Shown here piece by piece: positions 8,441-17,875 of a DNA stretch of 64,000 bases (position 1 is the first letter of the stretch; each line of letters starts with the position of its first letter). A model generated the notes under the pieces. It saw only the letters and a list, made by a program, of their open reading frames with translations, searched no databases and was not told the origin of the DNA. Both the position numbers and the translations under genes were made by a program. Origin of the DNA: Celeribacter indicus (GTDB taxonomy: Bacteria; Pseudomonadota; Alphaproteobacteria; Rhodobacterales; Rhodobacteraceae); assembly GCF_000819565.1 (NCBI RefSeq), contig NZ_CP004393.1, positions 2,604,001 through 2,668,000 on the forward strand. Direction: 5' to 3'.

Positions 8441-10788
8441 CAGAATCTCGTGGAGATCGTCAGGTCGAAGTTCTGCTCCTCGTCGTAGTCTTCCTTCTCG
8501 AGCGCCTTCGTGAAGTTGAAGCGCAGCGGGCCGAGCGGCGTGGTCCAGAAGACCGAGGCGCCGATCACGGAGCGCCAGTGCAGGTCGTCCGAATCCTCGA
8601 TGATGCCGGAGGTGTCGTCGAGGCCCCAGACGGACCCGTAGTCGAGGAAGACACCGCCCGCGAGGCCGTATTCCTCGGGCAGGCCGAGCGGGAATTGCGC
8701 CTCCAGACGTGCGACGGCGAAGTAATTGCCGCCGAGCGCGAGTTCGTCGTCGCCGCTGTCCCGCGGCCCGATGCCGCCCGGCTCGAAACCACGCATGATC
8801 TGCGAGCTGTTGAAATACCGGTCGGAGATGCGCGAGTCGCCATCGGCGTCGATCACCCCGCCCTCGAGCGTGGCCCGCAGCGTCACCTCCTCGTTCCATA
8901 CCCTCATCTCGCCGGTGACTTCCGCGGAGGACTTGACGTAGTCGACATCGCCGCCGAGCAGCCCGGCGTAATCCTGTCCGAAGCGCAGCAGGAAGCCCGC
9001 GTTCGGGTTGAGCCCGCTGCGGCGCGTATCGTAGCTGTAGGAATAGCCGACGGAATGGGCCATCATACGCCCGTCGTCGATATCTTCCTGGATCATGTCC
9101 GGATAGACATTGCCGTTGTCGATGTAGTCGTCATCCTCGGTCACCTCGCTGAGCTCGGCGCGGTAGTTCAGCGTCAGGCTGCCATTGGCGGAGACCGGGA
9201 AGGTCAGGCGCGGCGAGAGATAGGCGCGGCGCGTGATGTGTTCGGCATAGCTCGGCTGGCTGGAGGACAGCCCGCCGGCGAGGCCGAAGGCGACGTTGCG
9301 CCCGAGGAAGGCCGGTTCGACGAAGTTGAAGCTGAGGTTGCCGTCGTCGAGCTTGGTCGTGAAGTTGAACGACAGCCTCTGGCCGCGGCCGAGGAAGTTC
9401 TGTTCGCTGAAGGAGGCGATCAGGTTCGCCCCCTCGGAGACGGAGAAGTTCGCGCCGAAGGTGAAGGAGCCCGTCGGCTGTTCCGTGACGTCGACGTCCA
9501 CCACGACCTGTTCGTCGCTCGACCCCTGCCGCGTGTTCACGTCGGCATTGGAGAAGAAGCCGAGCGCGCGGATGCGTTCGGCGGCTTCGCGGATCTCGCG
9601 CGGGTTGAAGGGATCGCCCTCGACCACGCGGAACTGGCGGCGCACGACGCGGTCGAGCGTCGTCGCGTTGCCCTCGATGTCGATGCGCTCGATGAAGACG
9701 CGCGGGCCGCGCACCATCGCGAAGTCGATGTCGAGCGTCTGGGTGCGCGGGTTGCGGGTCACGCGCGGCTCGACGCGCAGGAAGTCGATGCCCTTCTCAG
9801 TGGCGATGGCTTCCATCCGCGAGATCACGTTGTCCACCGCGGTCGGCGAATAGGTCTGCCCGGCGCGGATATTGATCGCCCTCTGGAAATCCGCGACATT
9901 CGCCTCGGGAACCTGGGAGCTGATGGTCATCGTGCCGAAGTCGTATTTCAGCCCTTCGCGCAGGTTGAAGGTCAGGAAATAGGCGTTGCGTTCGCGGGAG
10001 AATTCCGCGGCGACGTTCAGCACCTCGAAATCGACATAGCCGCGCGAGGTGTAGAAATCGGTGAGCACGCGCTTGTCGAATTCGATGCGCTCCTCGGCAT
10101 AGGTGTCGCGCCCGATGATGAAGCGCAGGAGCCCGGCCTGTTTCGTGTCGAGCACGCGCCGCAGCCGGTAGTCGGAAAAGCTGCGGTTGCCGACGAAGCT
10201 CAACCGCTCGACCTCGACCCCCTTGCCCTCCGTCACCTCGAAGACGACGTCCACGCGGTTGTTGTCGCGGCGGATGATCTTCGGCGTGACGGTGGCAACG
10301 AGCTGGCCCTTGGTCTCGTAGCCCTCGGTGATGAGGGCGGCGTCGGCCTCGACATCGGAGGGGGAATAGACCCGGCGCACCTTCGTCGTGAGCATCGGCA
10401 GGAGCACGTCGTCGGAAAGGGCGCGGTTGCCCTCGATCGCGATGCGCGAGACCACGGGATATTCGCTGACCCGGATCACGAGCGTGTTGCCCTGCGGCAC
10501 GAATTCGACGGTTTCGAAGAGGCCGGAGCCGAGCACCGCCTGATAGGCGTCGTTGAGCTCGCCGGCCGAGACCGCCTGTCCGCGCGCGATTCCCGCATAG
10601 GACAGGATCGTGTCGGCGGAAATGCGCTGCGCGCCCTCGATGGTCACATTGGAGAAGGAATAGCTTTGGGCGACGGCGGGCGTCGGAAAGCTCGTGTAAG
10701 CCACTGTGCTTACGGCGAAAGCCGAACAGGTCAGGGCAAGTGCGCGCGCCGTGAGGCGCTGTTTCGGGCGAAAGGAGCCACGCGTCAT
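8440..10788 (-). CDS. bamA: Outer membrane protein assembly factor BamA
   Basis: Central beta-barrel of the BAM complex that inserts outer-membrane proteins. The 782-residue precursor has a signal peptide ending in PAVAQ, five POTRA domains (about residues 25-400) and a C-terminal Omp85 barrel with the lid motif VRGF replaced by IMRGFEPGGIGPRD, and ends in an aromatic residue (TISTRF). The ATG at 10788 fits the signal peptide; the frame is open 24 codons further upstream. Only a weak GGTGG precedes it. The neighbours rseP and ompH are the usual ones. Confidence 0.97.
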   Translation of the reverse strand: MTRGSFRPKQRLTARALALTCSAFAVSTVAYTSFPTPAVAQSYSFSNVTIEGAQRISADTILSYAGIARGQAVSAGELNDAYQAVLGSGLFETVEFVPQGNTLVIRVSEYPVVSRIAIEGNRALSDDVLLPMLTTKVRRVYSPSDVEADAALITEGYETKGQLVATVTPKIIRRDNNRVDVVFEVTEGKGVEVERLSFVGNRSFSDYRLRRVLDTKQAGLLRFIIGRDTYAEERIEFDKRVLTDFYTSRGYVDFEVLNVAAEFSRERNAYFLTFNLREGLKYDFGTMTISSQVPEANVADFQRAINIRAGQTYSPTAVDNVISRMEAIATEKGIDFLRVEPRVTRNPRTQTLDIDFAMVRGPRVFIERIDIEGNATTLDRVVRRQFRVVEGDPFNPREIREAAERIRALGFFSNADVNTRQGSSDEQVVVDVDVTEQPTGSFTFGANFSVSEGANLIASFSEQNFLGRGQRLSFNFTTKLDDGNLSFNFVEPAFLGRNVAFGLAGGLSSSQPSYAEHITRRAYLSPRLTFPVSANGSLTLNYRAELSEVTEDDDYIDNGNVYPDMIQEDIDDGRMMAHSVGYSYSYDTRRSGLNPNAGFLLRFGQDYAGLLGGDVDYVKSSAEVTGEMRVWNEEVTLRATLEGGVIDADGDSRISDRYFNSSQIMRGFEPGGIGPRDSGDDELALGGNYFAVARLEAQFPLGLPEEYGLAGGVFLDYGSVWGLDDTSGIIEDSDDLHWRSVIGASVFWTTPLGPLRFNFTKALEKEDYDEEQNFDLTISTRF

Positions 10789-10898
10789 GGATACCACCAC
10801 AGCTTTCTCAAAATCCCACGTTTTGTATAGGTGAGTAGCCGGAATACTCTCCCTTGTCAAAACGTCTGGTACGGAAAGCGCGGCGGCCCGCGCGGGGG

Positions 10899-11030
10899 TC
10901 AGAGCAGCAGCCGGGCGACGCCGGACGCGACGAGAAGGGCGACGGCGATCGCCGCGGTGCTAAGCAGGCGGTCGCGGTTCAGATCGGCGAGCTGCGACAG
11001 GCTTTCATATCCGGCGCGAAGGGGGGTCAT
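10899..11030 (-). CDS. 43-residue single-span membrane protein between rseP and bamA
   Basis: The ORF starts at an ATG with a good AAAGGA Shine-Dalgarno seven bases upstream and encodes 43 residues: a polar N-terminus (MTPLRAGYESLSQLADLNRD), then one hydrophobic segment of about 20 residues (LLSTAAIAVALLVASGVARL) up to the C-terminus. It looks like a tail-anchored membrane peptide. I do not recognise a family. It lies in the 387-base gap between rseP and bamA, in the same direction, so it may be expressed with the BAM/RseP genes. The rest of the gap holds only the GC-rich palindrome TCCGGCCGCGGCCGGA at 11151-11166. Confidence 0.6.
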   Translation of the reverse strand: MTPLRAGYESLSQLADLNRDRLLSTAAIAVALLVASGVARLLL

Positions 11031-11175
11031 GGCGTGATCCTTTCTCGACTGCCAACCGGCGGCGCAACGCCCGACCGGCGGGGCCCGACCGGGCCGACGC
11101 CCGACGGATACGCGCCGATTGTGGCGAGATTAGGACCGTCCGGCGCGGCATCCGGCCGCGGCCGGACTGCCCGCC

Positions 11176-12522
11176 TCAGCGGCAGAAGAGATCGGCCCCG
11201 AGCCCCATCAGCATGAGAAAGAGGATCACGGCGAGGCCTGCGGTCATCATCACCCCCACCGCCCGGTCCGGCAGCGGTTTGCCGCGCACCGCCTCATAGG
11301 CATAGAACACCAGATGGCCGCCGTCGAGCACCGGGACCGGGAACAGGTTCAGCATCCCGATGGCGGTCGAGAGCATGGCGATGAACCAGATGAAGGAGGA
11401 GGTGCCCTGGGAGGCCATGGTCGAGGCGGTCTCCGCGATGCCCACCGGCCCCGAGAGGTTGCAGGTGGAGATCGCGCCGGTGATCATGTGCCAGATGCCG
11501 GAGATCGAGGTGACGATGATCTGCCAGACGCTCTGGACGCCATAGGCCATGGCTTCGCCGATCCCGGCGGGTTCGGTGCCCGGCTGGAACAGCAGCCCGC
11601 CGGTGATGCCGATGAGCCAGCGGGTCTCGAACCCGCCCTCGGGGCGCGGCAGATCGCGCCGGCGCGGCTCGAGCGTGGTCTCGAAGGTCTCCCCGCCCTG
11701 CCCGTCCGGCCGCCAGATCGTGAGCGTCATCGGCGCGCCGTCGTGGCTCATGACATGGTCCTGGAGCCCGCGGAAGGTCGGCACCGGCGTGCCGTCGAGC
11801 GCGGTGATGACGTCGCCGACCCGCAGCCCCGCGTCGCGGGCGGCGGATTTCGGGGAGATCCCCGCGACGATCACCGGATAGGGATGCGGCGCCTCGACCG
11901 TCACCTCGGCCCCGTCGCGCAAGACGGTATAGGAGAGCGCCGCGCCGTGCGGCAGCGCCTCGACGAAGCTGAAGAAGTCCGCCATCTCGGGCACGGGAGC
12001 GCCCTCGATCGCGATCACCTCGTCGCCGGGTTCGAGCGCGACGGGCACGGGCATCGCGGCGACCTCGTCGACGATCAGCCGCTCGCCCACCTGCCCGGAG
12101 GCGAGCAGGAAGGCGGTGAAGACGATGAAGGAGAAGACGAAGTTGAAGACCGGCCCCGCCGCCACCGTCGCGGTGCGCGCCCAGAGCGGCGCACCCGGCA
12201 TGGTGTGGCGCGCCTGTTCGGGCGGCAATCCGTCGACCGCATGCGGGTCGGGGGCGGAGGCGGCATTCGCGTCGCCCGCGAACTTGACGTAGCCGCCGAA
12301 GGGCAGCGCTGCGATCTGCCATTGCGTGCCGCGCCTGTCCTTGCGCGACCAGAGCACCTTGCCGAACCCCAGCGAGAAGACATCCGCCTTGATCCCGGAC
12401 CAGCGCCCGACGATGTAATGGCCGTATTCATGCACGGTGACGATGATCGAGAGCGCGATGACGAAGGAGACGAGCGTATAGGCCAGTCCGCCGAGATCGC
12501 CGAGAAGCGTGGTGACATACAT
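11176..12522 (-). CDS. rseP: Site-2 metalloprotease RseP
   Basis: Intramembrane zinc protease that cuts anti-sigma factors and remnant signal peptides in the inner membrane. The 448-residue protein has HEYGH at residues 31-35, the first transmembrane segment around it, two PDZ-type regions (about 130-290), and the second zinc ligand in LFPVPVLDGGHL. This is the site-2 protease of the usual dxr-rseP-bamA order. It begins 18 bases after the dxr stop. Confidence 0.96.
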   Translation of the reverse strand: MYVTTLLGDLGGLAYTLVSFVIALSIIVTVHEYGHYIVGRWSGIKADVFSLGFGKVLWSRKDRRGTQWQIAALPFGGYVKFAGDANAASAPDPHAVDGLPPEQARHTMPGAPLWARTATVAAGPVFNFVFSFIVFTAFLLASGQVGERLIVDEVAAMPVPVALEPGDEVIAIEGAPVPEMADFFSFVEALPHGAALSYTVLRDGAEVTVEAPHPYPVIVAGISPKSAARDAGLRVGDVITALDGTPVPTFRGLQDHVMSHDGAPMTLTIWRPDGQGGETFETTLEPRRRDLPRPEGGFETRWLIGITGGLLFQPGTEPAGIGEAMAYGVQSVWQIIVTSISGIWHMITGAISTCNLSGPVGIAETASTMASQGTSSFIWFIAMLSTAIGMLNLFPVPVLDGGHLVFYAYEAVRGKPLPDRAVGVMMTAGLAVILFLMLMGLGADLFCR

Positions 12523-12540
12523 TGCGGAACCGTCCTTCCT

Positions 12541-13710
12541 TTATTGCGCCGCGATCGGGGTCGCATGGGCCCGTGCCCGCGCCTCGCGGTCGGCGGCGAG
12601 CACGGTCTCTAGGCTCAGCGCCTCCCGGCCGAGGCCCGTGCCCGCGGACATCTCCCCGAGCACCGCCTCGACGATCCGGGCCATGTCGAGGAACCCGATC
12701 TGCCGGGCGATGAACAGGTCGAGCGCCGCCTCCTTCGCGGCGTTGAACACGGCGCCCGCGAGCCCGCCGATCTCCATCACCTCGCGCGCGAGGCGGAGCG
12801 CGGGAAAGCGCGTCTCGTCGGGCGCCTCGAAGCGCAGCCGGCCGATCCGCGCGAGGTCGAGCCGTTCCACCGGCAGCGCACGCCGCTCCGGCCAGTGCAG
12901 GGCATAGCCGATCGCGTGGCGCATGTCGGGCGCCCCGAGATGGGCCATGAGCGCGCCGTCGCGGAAGCCGACGAGCGCATGCACATAGGAGCCGGGATGG
13001 ACGATGACCTCGATCTGCGCCGGGGTGAAGCCGAAATATTCCCGTGTCTCAATGAGTTCGAGCGCCTTGTTGAACATGGAGGCGCTGTCGATGGTGATCC
13101 GTTGCCCCATGTCCCAGGACGGATGCCGGCAGGCCTGTTCGAGCGTCACGGTCCCGAGCCGCTCGCGCGGCCAGTCGCGGAAGGGTCCGCCGGAGGCGGT
13201 GAGGATCACCCGTTCGACCTCGCCGCGCTCCTCGCCGACGAGGGCCTGGAACACGGCGGAATGTTCGCTGTCGACCGGCAGGACGCGGGTGCCGTGGCTC
13301 CGCGCCTCGCTCATGAGGAGCGGGCCGGCGGTGACGAGGCTTTCCTTGTTGGCGAGCGCCAGCGTCGTGCCGTGGCGCAGGGCGTGCAGCCCCGGCGCGA
13401 GCCCGGCCGCGCCGACGATGGCCGACATGATCCAGTCGGCCTCCCGCTCCGCCGCCTCGAGCAGCGCATGCGGCCCCGCCGCCGCCTGAACGCCCGACCC
13501 GGCGAGCGCCTCCCTCAGATCGGGAAGGCAATCCTCATGGGCGGTCACCGCCACGTCCGCGCCGAGATCGCGGGCGTCGCGGGCGAGACGGGCGATGTTG
13601 CGCCCGCCGGTGAGCGCGACGACGCGATAGGCCTCCCGGTCGCGCCGGATCAGGTCGAGCGTCGACTGCCCGATGGAGCCGGTGGAACCGAAGATGGAAA
13701 TGCGCCGCAT
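12541..13710 (-). CDS. dxr: 1-deoxy-D-xylulose 5-phosphate reductoisomerase Dxr (IspC)
   Basis: Second step of the MEP isoprenoid pathway: converts DXP to MEP with NADPH, supplying undecaprenyl and quinone precursors. The 389 residues start with the Rossmann motif MRRISIFGSTGSIGQSTLDL, followed by ALANKESLVTAG, LPVDSEHSAVFQAL, TASGGPFRDW and the flexible loop MGQRITIDSASMFNKALELIE. Lies between cdsA and rseP in the envelope cluster, with 18-base gaps on both sides. Confidence 0.97.
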   Translation of the reverse strand: MRRISIFGSTGSIGQSTLDLIRRDREAYRVVALTGGRNIARLARDARDLGADVAVTAHEDCLPDLREALAGSGVQAAAGPHALLEAAEREADWIMSAIVGAAGLAPGLHALRHGTTLALANKESLVTAGPLLMSEARSHGTRVLPVDSEHSAVFQALVGEERGEVERVILTASGGPFRDWPRERLGTVTLEQACRHPSWDMGQRITIDSASMFNKALELIETREYFGFTPAQIEVIVHPGSYVHALVGFRDGALMAHLGAPDMRHAIGYALHWPERRALPVERLDLARIGRLRFEAPDETRFPALRLAREVMEIGGLAGAVFNAAKEAALDLFIARQIGFLDMARIVEAVLGEMSAGTGLGREALSLETVLAADREARARAHATPIAAQ

Positions 13711-13728
13711 GGAACCCGTCCCGAACTG

Positions 13729-14439
13729 TCAGCCGAAGATCATGGCAAGAATATAGTAAAGCGCCCCGAGCGCCAGAAGGGCGTCGAACCGGTCGAGCAC
13801 GCCGCCATGACCGGGGATGATATTGGAGCTGTCCTTCACGCCCATGCGACGCTTGAGCGCGCTCTCGACCATGTCGCCCATCTGTGAGGCGAAGGAAAGC
13901 GCGACCGAGACGGTGATGAAGAACCAGTAGCGCACGAATTCCTCCGGCATGAAGCGATGCGCCCAGGAGGCGAGAAGCCCGACGCCGACCCAGCCGCCCA
14001 GGATGCCGGCCCAGGTCTTCTTCGGGCTGACGCGGGGCCAGAATTTCGGCCCGCCGACGGCCTTGCCCACGAGGTAGCCGAGGCTGTCGGTCACCACCAC
14101 GAGGCCGATGGCATAGAGCAGCACCGCCCGCCCGCCCTCGGCGGAGAGCTTCACGAGGCCGAGGCAGCCGAGCAGCAGGATGAGCGCGTATCCCCCGAGC
14201 GCGAGCGCGTCCTTCCCGCCGAAGCCGAAGGCATCGCGGCGCAGGCGGTACATGTTCGTCAGTTCCCAGAGCCCGATGAGCCCCGCGACGATGACGAGGC
14301 CGCGAAAGGCGGCATGGCCGGACAGGATCGCGCCGAGGCCGAGCGCGATCATCACGATCGCGGAGAGCACCCGCGGCATGAGATCGCGCCATTTGCTTTT
14401 CTTCGGCGCGATCTCGATATCCGGCAGCGGCCGGGTCAC
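13729..14439 (-). CDS. cdsA: Phosphatidate cytidylyltransferase CdsA
   Basis: Makes CDP-diacylglycerol, the precursor of the membrane phospholipids. The 236-residue protein has about seven membrane segments and the family signature in its C-terminal half: SALKRRMGVKDSSNIIPGHG followed by GVLDRFD, preceded by PKKTWAGILGGWVG. I place the start at a GTG (14437-14439) that overlaps the uppS stop as GTGA; upstream in-frame codons lie inside uppS. Confidence 0.94.
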   Translation of the reverse strand: MTRPLPDIEIAPKKSKWRDLMPRVLSAIVMIALGLGAILSGHAAFRGLVIVAGLIGLWELTNMYRLRRDAFGFGGKDALALGGYALILLLGCLGLVKLSAEGGRAVLLYAIGLVVVTDSLGYLVGKAVGGPKFWPRVSPKKTWAGILGGWVGVGLLASWAHRFMPEEFVRYWFFITVSVALSFASQMGDMVESALKRRMGVKDSSNIIPGHGGVLDRFDALLALGALYYILAMIFG

Positions 14440-15164
14440 ACCCGGACCCCGCCGAAGCGCCGGTCGCGGCTGGCGAACCGGCCCAGGCACGCGGCGAAGA
14501 CCTCGGTCGTGAAGTCCGGCCAGAGCGTGTCGATGAATTCATATTCCGCATAGGCGGACTGCCAGAGCAGGAAGTTGGAGATCCGCGCCTCCCCCGAGGT
14601 GCGGATCACGAGATCCGGGTCGGGCAGCACGCGGGTGTCGAGATAGCCGGTGAGCGTGGTCTCGTCGACCGTCTCCGGGTCGATCTCCCCCTTGGCGACC
14701 TGACAGGCGAGTTCCTTGACCGCGCGGGCCACCTCGTCGCGGCCGCCGTAGTTGATCGCGATCGTCAGATGGACCGTGGCGTTTCCCGCCGTCGCCGCCT
14801 CGAGCTCGTCCATCAGCCCCTGCAACTTGCGGTCGAGCCGGTGCCGGTCACCGATGAAGCGGACGCGCACGCCCTCGGCCACCAGCCCCTTCATCTCGTT
14901 GGTGATGTAGCGGCGGAACAGCGACATGAGGCCGGAGACCTCGGTCTGGGTCCGTTTCCAGTTCTCTGTCGAGAAGGCGAAGATCGTCAGGTACTCGACG
15001 CCGAGCTCCGGACAGGCGCGCACGATCTCCTTCACGCGCTTGGCTCCGGCATGATGACCGAAGAGCCGCGGCTTGCCGCGTGCCTGGGCCCACCGCCCGT
15101 TGCCGTCCATGATGACGGCAACGTGCCTCGGTCCGATCCGGGTATCCGCCGTGGTGTCGGGCAT
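14436..15164 (-). CDS. uppS: Undecaprenyl diphosphate synthase (cis-prenyltransferase) UppS
   Basis: Adds isoprene units to farnesyl diphosphate to make the C55 carrier for peptidoglycan and O-antigen. The 242 residues contain the catalytic-Asp motif HVAVIMDGNGRWAQ, FAFSTENWKRT and the C-terminal block DLVIRTSGEARISNFLLWQS. The ATG is preceded by GAGAGGGG. The 149-base gap to frr holds a strong hairpin, so a separate or attenuated transcript is possible. Confidence 0.97.
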   Translation of the reverse strand: MPDTTADTRIGPRHVAVIMDGNGRWAQARGKPRLFGHHAGAKRVKEIVRACPELGVEYLTIFAFSTENWKRTQTEVSGLMSLFRRYITNEMKGLVAEGVRVRFIGDRHRLDRKLQGLMDELEAATAGNATVHLTIAINYGGRDEVARAVKELACQVAKGEIDPETVDETTLTGYLDTRVLPDPDLVIRTSGEARISNFLLWQSAYAEYEFIDTLWPDFTTEVFAACLGRFASRDRRFGGVRV

Positions 15165-15216
15165 CGCCCCTCTCGCTTCGTGTGCGGCGCGGAGCCGCCC
15201 TTTTTCTACTTATACG

Positions 15217-15244
15217 CGAAACGCTCCGGAAGGGGAGCGTTTCG
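15217..15244. repeat. Perfect 11-bp hairpin between frr and uppS
   Basis: CGAAACGCTCC (15217-15227) and GGAGCGTTTCG (15234-15244) form an 11-bp perfect stem with a six-base loop. On the minus strand it lies after frr and is followed by a short A/T-rich stretch without a clean T run. It may be a partial terminator, a processing site or an RNA-stabilising element. Confidence 0.6.
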
Positions 15245-15313
15245 TTTCACTCGTCTCGCAGGCGGCGGCGGCCCGGCCGCGGGCACGATCCGGCCCGCGC
15301 ACCGCGACCGCGG

Positions 15314-15877
15314 TCACACCTGCATGATCTCTTCCTGCTTGTGCTCGAGCATCTCGTCGACCTTGCGGATATGGGCGTCGGTAAGATCCTGGACCTCGCT
15401 TTCCCAGTATTTCTGGTCGTCCTCGGACATGCCGTCGGCCTTCGCCTTCTTGATCTGGTCCATGCCGTCGCGGCGCACGTTGCGCACGGCGACGCGGGCG
15501 TGCTCGGCATATTGCGCGGCCACCTTCGTCAGCTCCTTGCGGCGCTCCTCGTTGAGTTCGGGGATCGGCAGCATGATGATCGTGCCGTTGAGCTGCGGAT
15601 TGATGCCGAGGCCGCTTTCGCGGATCGCCTTTTCCACCTTGCCGACGAGGCCCTTGTCCCAGACGTTGATCGTCACCATGCGCGGCTCCGGCACGTTCAC
15701 GGTGCCGACCTGGTTGATCGGCGTCATCTGGCCGTAGGCGTCCACCTGCACCGGCTCGAGCATCGAGGCCGAGGCGCGGCCCGTCCTGAGCGAGGCGAAT
15801 TCGGTGCGCAGGTTGGAAAGCGCGCCGTCCATCCGCTTGGACAGGTCGTCGGTGTCGAGTTCGAATTCGTCGGACAT
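15314..15877 (-). CDS. frr: Ribosome recycling factor Frr
   Basis: Splits the post-termination ribosome together with EF-G. The 187-residue protein shows the RRF core: [40 protein letters not shown] and [20 protein letters not shown], then the long C-terminal helix. Follows pyrH by 82 bases, the common bacterial order pyrH-frr. Confidence 0.97.
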   Translation of the reverse strand: MSDEFELDTDDLSKRMDGALSNLRTEFASLRTGRASASMLEPVQVDAYGQMTPINQVGTVNVPEPRMVTINVWDKGLVGKVEKAIRESGLGINPQLNGTIIMLPIPELNEERRKELTKVAAQYAEHARVAVRNVRRDGMDQIKKAKADGMSEDDQKYWESEVQDLTDAHIRKVDEMLEHKQEEIMQV

Positions 15878-15959
15878 GGGTCGTTCCCCTTCTTATCGTC
15901 TTGCGCCCGCACGCGTTCCCTCATGGCAAGGCGGGCGCCTCGCTGCGCTTATAGACCCA

Positions 15960-16697
15960 TCAGTTGACCAATGTATAGGTGCCTTCGCCCGCCAGAACGG
16001 AGCGGAAGCCCCCCGGCGCATCGAGCGGGAAGACGATCAGCGGCAGCCTGTTGTCGCGCGCCAGGGCGATGGCGGAGGCGTCCATCACCCGCAGGTTCTT
16101 CGACAGCACCTCGGTATAGGTGATGTGGTCGTAGCGCCTGGCGTCCGGGTGGACCTTCGGGTCCTTGTCATAGACGCCGTCCACCCCGTTCTTGCCCATG
16201 AAGATCGCTTCGCAGTTCATCTCGTTGGCGCGCAGCGTCGCCGCCGTGTCGGTGGTGAAATAGGGATTGCCGGTGCCCGCGGCGAAGATCACGATCCGCC
16301 CCTTCTCCAGATGGCGCACGGCGCGGCGGCGGATATAGGGCTCGGCCACCTCGTTCATCGTGATCGCCGAGATCACCCGCGTGTGCAGCCCCAGCGCCTC
16401 GAGCGCGGCCTGCATCCCGAGCGCGTTCATCACGGTGGCGAGCATGCCCATGTAATCGGCCGTGGTGCGCTCCATCCCCTGCGCCGAGCCCTGGAGCCCG
16501 CGAAAGATGTTGCCGCCACCGATCACCATGCAGATCTCGACGCCCATGTCGTGCACGGACTTCACCTCGCGCGCGATCCGCTCCACCGTCGGCGGATGCA
16601 ACCCGAAGCCCTGATCGCCCATCAGCGCCTCGCCCGAGATTTTCAGAAGCACACGTTTATACTTCGTGGAAGGTTGACCCTTGTCCGCGTCGCTCAT
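15960..16697 (-). CDS. pyrH: UMP kinase PyrH
   Basis: Phosphorylates UMP to UDP with ATP. The 245 residues have the amino acid kinase fold: [25 protein letters not shown], and the C-terminal [18 protein letters not shown] use the ATG at 16697 (MSDADKG); an in-frame ATG seven codons upstream has no ribosome binding site. First gene of the minus-strand envelope cluster in this window; rpsB and tsf, often found before it, are replaced by the divergent miaA. Confidence 0.95.
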   Translation of the reverse strand: MSDADKGQPSTKYKRVLLKISGEALMGDQGFGLHPPTVERIAREVKSVHDMGVEICMVIGGGNIFRGLQGSAQGMERTTADYMGMLATVMNALGMQAALEALGLHTRVISAITMNEVAEPYIRRRAVRHLEKGRIVIFAAGTGNPYFTTDTAATLRANEMNCEAIFMGKNGVDGVYDKDPKVHPDARRYDHITYTEVLSKNLRVMDASAIALARDNRLPLIVFPLDAPGGFRSVLAGEGTYTLVN

Positions 16698-16834
16698 CAG
16701 ATGTCCCCGGCTTTTCATGTCTGTGATTGGCCGCCAAAATGGACCGAAAGCCGGGGAGGATCAATGCGTGGCTTGCGAATAATCTCCCCTTTTTCCTCTG
16801 GACTTTCGCGCCGCAGTTTGCCACCCGCCGTGCC

Positions 16835-17722
16835 ATGCCCCTGCCCTTCGACATCCCCGCGCATCTGCCCGTCCTGATCGCCGGTCCCACGGCCTCCGGG
16901 AAATCCGCGCTCGCGCTCGAGATCGCGGAGCGGCAGGGCGGTGTGATCGTCAATGCCGATGCGCTCCAGGTCTTTGCCAACTGGCGGGTGCTGACCGCCC
17001 GGCCCTCCCCGGAGGACGAAGCCCGCGCGCCGCATGCCCTTTACGGCCATGTGCCGGGGGATGCGGAGTATTCCGTAGGCCACTGGCTGCGCGACGTGGC
17101 GCCGTTTGTGCGGGGGGCTGAACGTCCGGTCATCGTCGGAGGCACCGGGCTCTATTTCACGGCGCTGACAGAGGGGCTGGCGGAGATCCCGCCGACCCCG
17201 CCCGCGATCCGCGCGGAGGCCGACAGGCGGCGCCGGGCGGAGGGCGGCCACGCGGGGCTGCTCGCGGAGCTCGAGGCGGACGACCCGCGCACGGCGGCAA
17301 GGATCGACCGGCGCAACCCGATGCGGGTGCAGCGTGCCTGGGAGGTGCTGCGCGCGACCGGGCGGGGACTTGCCGACTGGCAGGCGGACACGCCGCCGCC
17401 GCTCCTGCCGCTGGCGGCGTGCTTTCCGATCCTGGTCGAGGCGGAGAAGAGCTGGCTCGGCGCGCGGATCGACCGGCGATTCGAGACGATGCTGGCGGAG
17501 GGGGCGCTCGCCGAGGCGGAGGCCAACCTGCCGCACTGGGACCCTGCCGCGCCCTCTGCCAAGGCCATCGGCGCGCCGGAGCTCATCGCCCATCTGCGCG
17601 GGGAAACGGATCTTGTGCAGGCGAAACAGGCGGCCACGCTGGCCACACGGCAATATGCGAAGCGTCAGCGCACCTGGTTTAGGGCGCGCATGGGGGCATA
17701 CCACAAGATCTCGCGCCCCTGA
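16835..17722 (+). CDS. miaA: tRNA dimethylallyltransferase MiaA
   Basis: Transfers a dimethylallyl group to A37 of tRNAs that read codons beginning with U. The 295-residue protein has the P-loop [15 protein letters not shown], the substrate block [19 protein letters not shown] and [14 protein letters not shown], and ends with [13 protein letters not shown]. The usual DSxQ(V/L)Y motif reads NADALQVF here, a common alphaproteobacterial variant. The ATG at 16835 fits the family start; the frame is open to 16727 and the ribosome binding site is weak, so the start is less sure. Divergent from pyrH. Confidence 0.92.
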   Translation: MPLPFDIPAHLPVLIAGPTASGKSALALEIAERQGGVIVNADALQVFANWRVLTARPSPEDEARAPHALYGHVPGDAEYSVGHWLRDVAPFVRGAERPVIVGGTGLYFTALTEGLAEIPPTPPAIRAEADRRRRAEGGHAGLLAELEADDPRTAARIDRRNPMRVQRAWEVLRATGRGLADWQADTPPPLLPLAACFPILVEAEKSWLGARIDRRFETMLAEGALAEAEANLPHWDPAAPSAKAIGAPELIAHLRGETDLVQAKQAATLATRQYAKRQRTWFRARMGAYHKISRP

Positions 17723-17783
17723 CGAACTCTAGGAGGTTTCGGAGCAGGATCTCATACCACATTGAAATTCCTTCATATTTCTT

Positions 17784-17811
17784 TTGACAGCCGGGCGCGG
17801 ATCGCTAACCT
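17784..17811 (+). promoter_or_regulatory. Sigma-70-like promoter for the AraC-family gene
   Basis: TTGACA (17784-17789), a 16-base spacer and TAACCT (17806-17811). Transcription would start near 17818, downstream of the first TTG codon of the open frame, which is why I place the gene start at the ATG at 17876. Confidence 0.55.
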
Positions 17812-17875
17812 GTCGCCACTTGCACAATTCGAACAGATGCGGCCGCCAGCCGGCGGTCGGGAAGGACAGCCTCCC

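Noticed and set aside
7945..10830. 961-codon plus-strand frame opposite ompH and bamA
   Set aside because: Covers BamA and OmpH in antisense; composition (Arg, His, Asp, Gly rich) is typical of a shadow frame and no domain is seen.
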